NCBI GenBank assembly: GCA_025923195.1
Contig: JAICGJ010000024.1
Coordinates: 1 to 43,092 of the forward strand
DNA: 43,092 bases
Direction: 5' to 3'
From: Chryseolinea sp.
GTDB taxonomy: Bacteria; Bacteroidota; Bacteroidia; Cytophagales; Cyclobacteriaceae
Position numbers and translations under genes: made by a program. This document shows positions 42,687 through 43,092 of the stretch, piece after piece (positions within the stretch are counted from its first letter, which is position 1; each line of letters opens with the position of its first letter). The notes under the pieces were generated by a model that saw only the letters and a program-made list of their open reading frames with translations, was not told where the DNA came from and made no database searches.

Positions 42687-43092
42687 GCCCAACGAATTAT
42701 CACAACGACTTTAGCAACATAGTCCCCTTGCAAATCATGAGCAATGGACGCCCAGCAATAGTTCTCTTTCAGCTCTAGAAATTGTACGGCGTCAGAAACT
42801 GCTTGGCCTTGCGATTACCAATGCTGAAGACCAGCCTAATAAGATGGCATGTGCACTTCAAAATAGGGTAGACCTTTCGCCACTCTCGGAAGGATGCAGT
42901 TATTATTGTCTGAAGCAGACTGATTTTGAGGGGATATTTCCTACCGGTGTCCAGGTTTCCACTACGAAGCCAGGAGCAAACTGCAACTAAACGTCTTTCC
43001 AAACCGTATTCAGGCCAGAACTTGACCTTCAGTATTGAAGGTTTGAGGGGGCATCAGAACGCCATTCCAGATTTTTAAAATGCCGGGCAAAA
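42687..43092. other. Gene-free right end with a small hairpin
   Basis: No protein family was recognised on either strand. Open frames of about 75-80 codons exist on both strands in overlapping positions, which is what chance would give, and neither has a good start. A 7-bp hairpin (ACCTTCA at 43025-43031, TGAAGGT at 43036-43042, 4-nt loop) is the only structure seen. The stretch may be the start of a longer intergenic region or part of a decayed gene. Confidence 0.4.

Noticed and set aside
42702-42986. Plus-strand open frame of about 80 codons after guaB (contains ITNAEDQPNKMACAL)
   Set aside because: It has no good start codon, no known motif and no upstream signal; it overlaps the minus-strand frame.
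42775-43002. 75-codon minus-strand open frame
   Set aside because: The product matches no family I know, and a similarly long open frame covers the same bases on the plus strand, which suggests chance.
1-43092. tRNA, rRNA, CRISPR arrays, insertion sequences, phage genes
   Set aside because: I looked through the intergenic gaps and proteins and saw no cloverleaf, array, transposase, integrase or phage structural gene.

Overview
The window looks like a chromosomal segment of a Bacteroidota bacterium, most likely of the Cytophagales type. The evidence is family content typical of that phylum (DUF4270 lipoprotein, GWxTD protein, half-length glycogen/starch synthase, SusC-style TonB-dependent receptor with a carboxypeptidase-regulatory-like domain), several copies of the phylum's promoter box TAnnTTTG, and few Shine-Dalgarno sequences. 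The genus is an inference. No tRNA, rRNA, CRISPR array, phage gene or intact transposon was seen. Coding density is high and many genes overlap by 4 bp or face each other with almost no gap.

Layout. 1-3056 (minus): deoC, a GapN-like aldehyde dehydrogenase and acylphosphatase form a tight operon, followed by a truncated, frameshifted metallo-beta-lactamase-fold lactonase pseudogene running off the left edge. 3207-7886 (minus): a small basic secreted protein, a staphylococcal-nuclease-fold protein lacking both catalytic arginines, and a 1158-residue secreted TPR protein built from exact 238-residue (7 x 34) super-repeats. 8013-14821: the most interesting locus. An ECF sigma factor and membrane anti-sigma factor (minus) are divergent from two DUF4331-type proteins, a TPR lipoprotein, a histidine-rich small membrane protein and a TonB-dependent receptor (plus). 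The intergenic gaps here hold strong dyads and hairpins. It reads as a signal-controlled envelope system for an unknown ligand, perhaps a metal.

14890-22260: a methyltransferase (minus), then GWxTD protein, rsmI, a membrane protein, an inositol-monophosphatase-family enzyme, and a two-domain M16 zinc protease (plus). 22286-28744: glmS, the DUF4270 lipoprotein and the half-length GT5 protein (minus) diverge from panC-panD and a YbhN-type membrane protein (plus) through a compact bidirectional promoter region. 28745-29071 is an intergenic repeat-like element. 29072-31329: UbiA-type prenyltransferase, purN and a family 2 glycosyltransferase. 31338-32960: S41 processing protease (minus). 33148-35696: a RIC/ScdA-like hemerythrin protein, a dihydrofolate-reductase-fold protein, ruvX (yqgF) and peptide deformylase, with degenerate tandem repeats before ruvX. 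35702-37914 (minus): NadR-like kinase, MFS transporter and DUF2721 protein. 37980-42686: a Tat-type flavin amine oxidase lipoprotein, TauE/SafE transporter and RlpA-SPOR protein (both minus), and guaB. The last 400 bases hold no convincing gene.

Most of the window is housekeeping metabolism (pantothenate, purines, UDP-GlcNAc precursor, NAD salvage) plus envelope proteins. The novelty candidates are the sigma/DUF4331/TonB locus, the TPR super-repeat protein, and three enzymes whose key catalytic elements are missing (aldehyde dehydrogenase, nuclease, half glycogen synthase).
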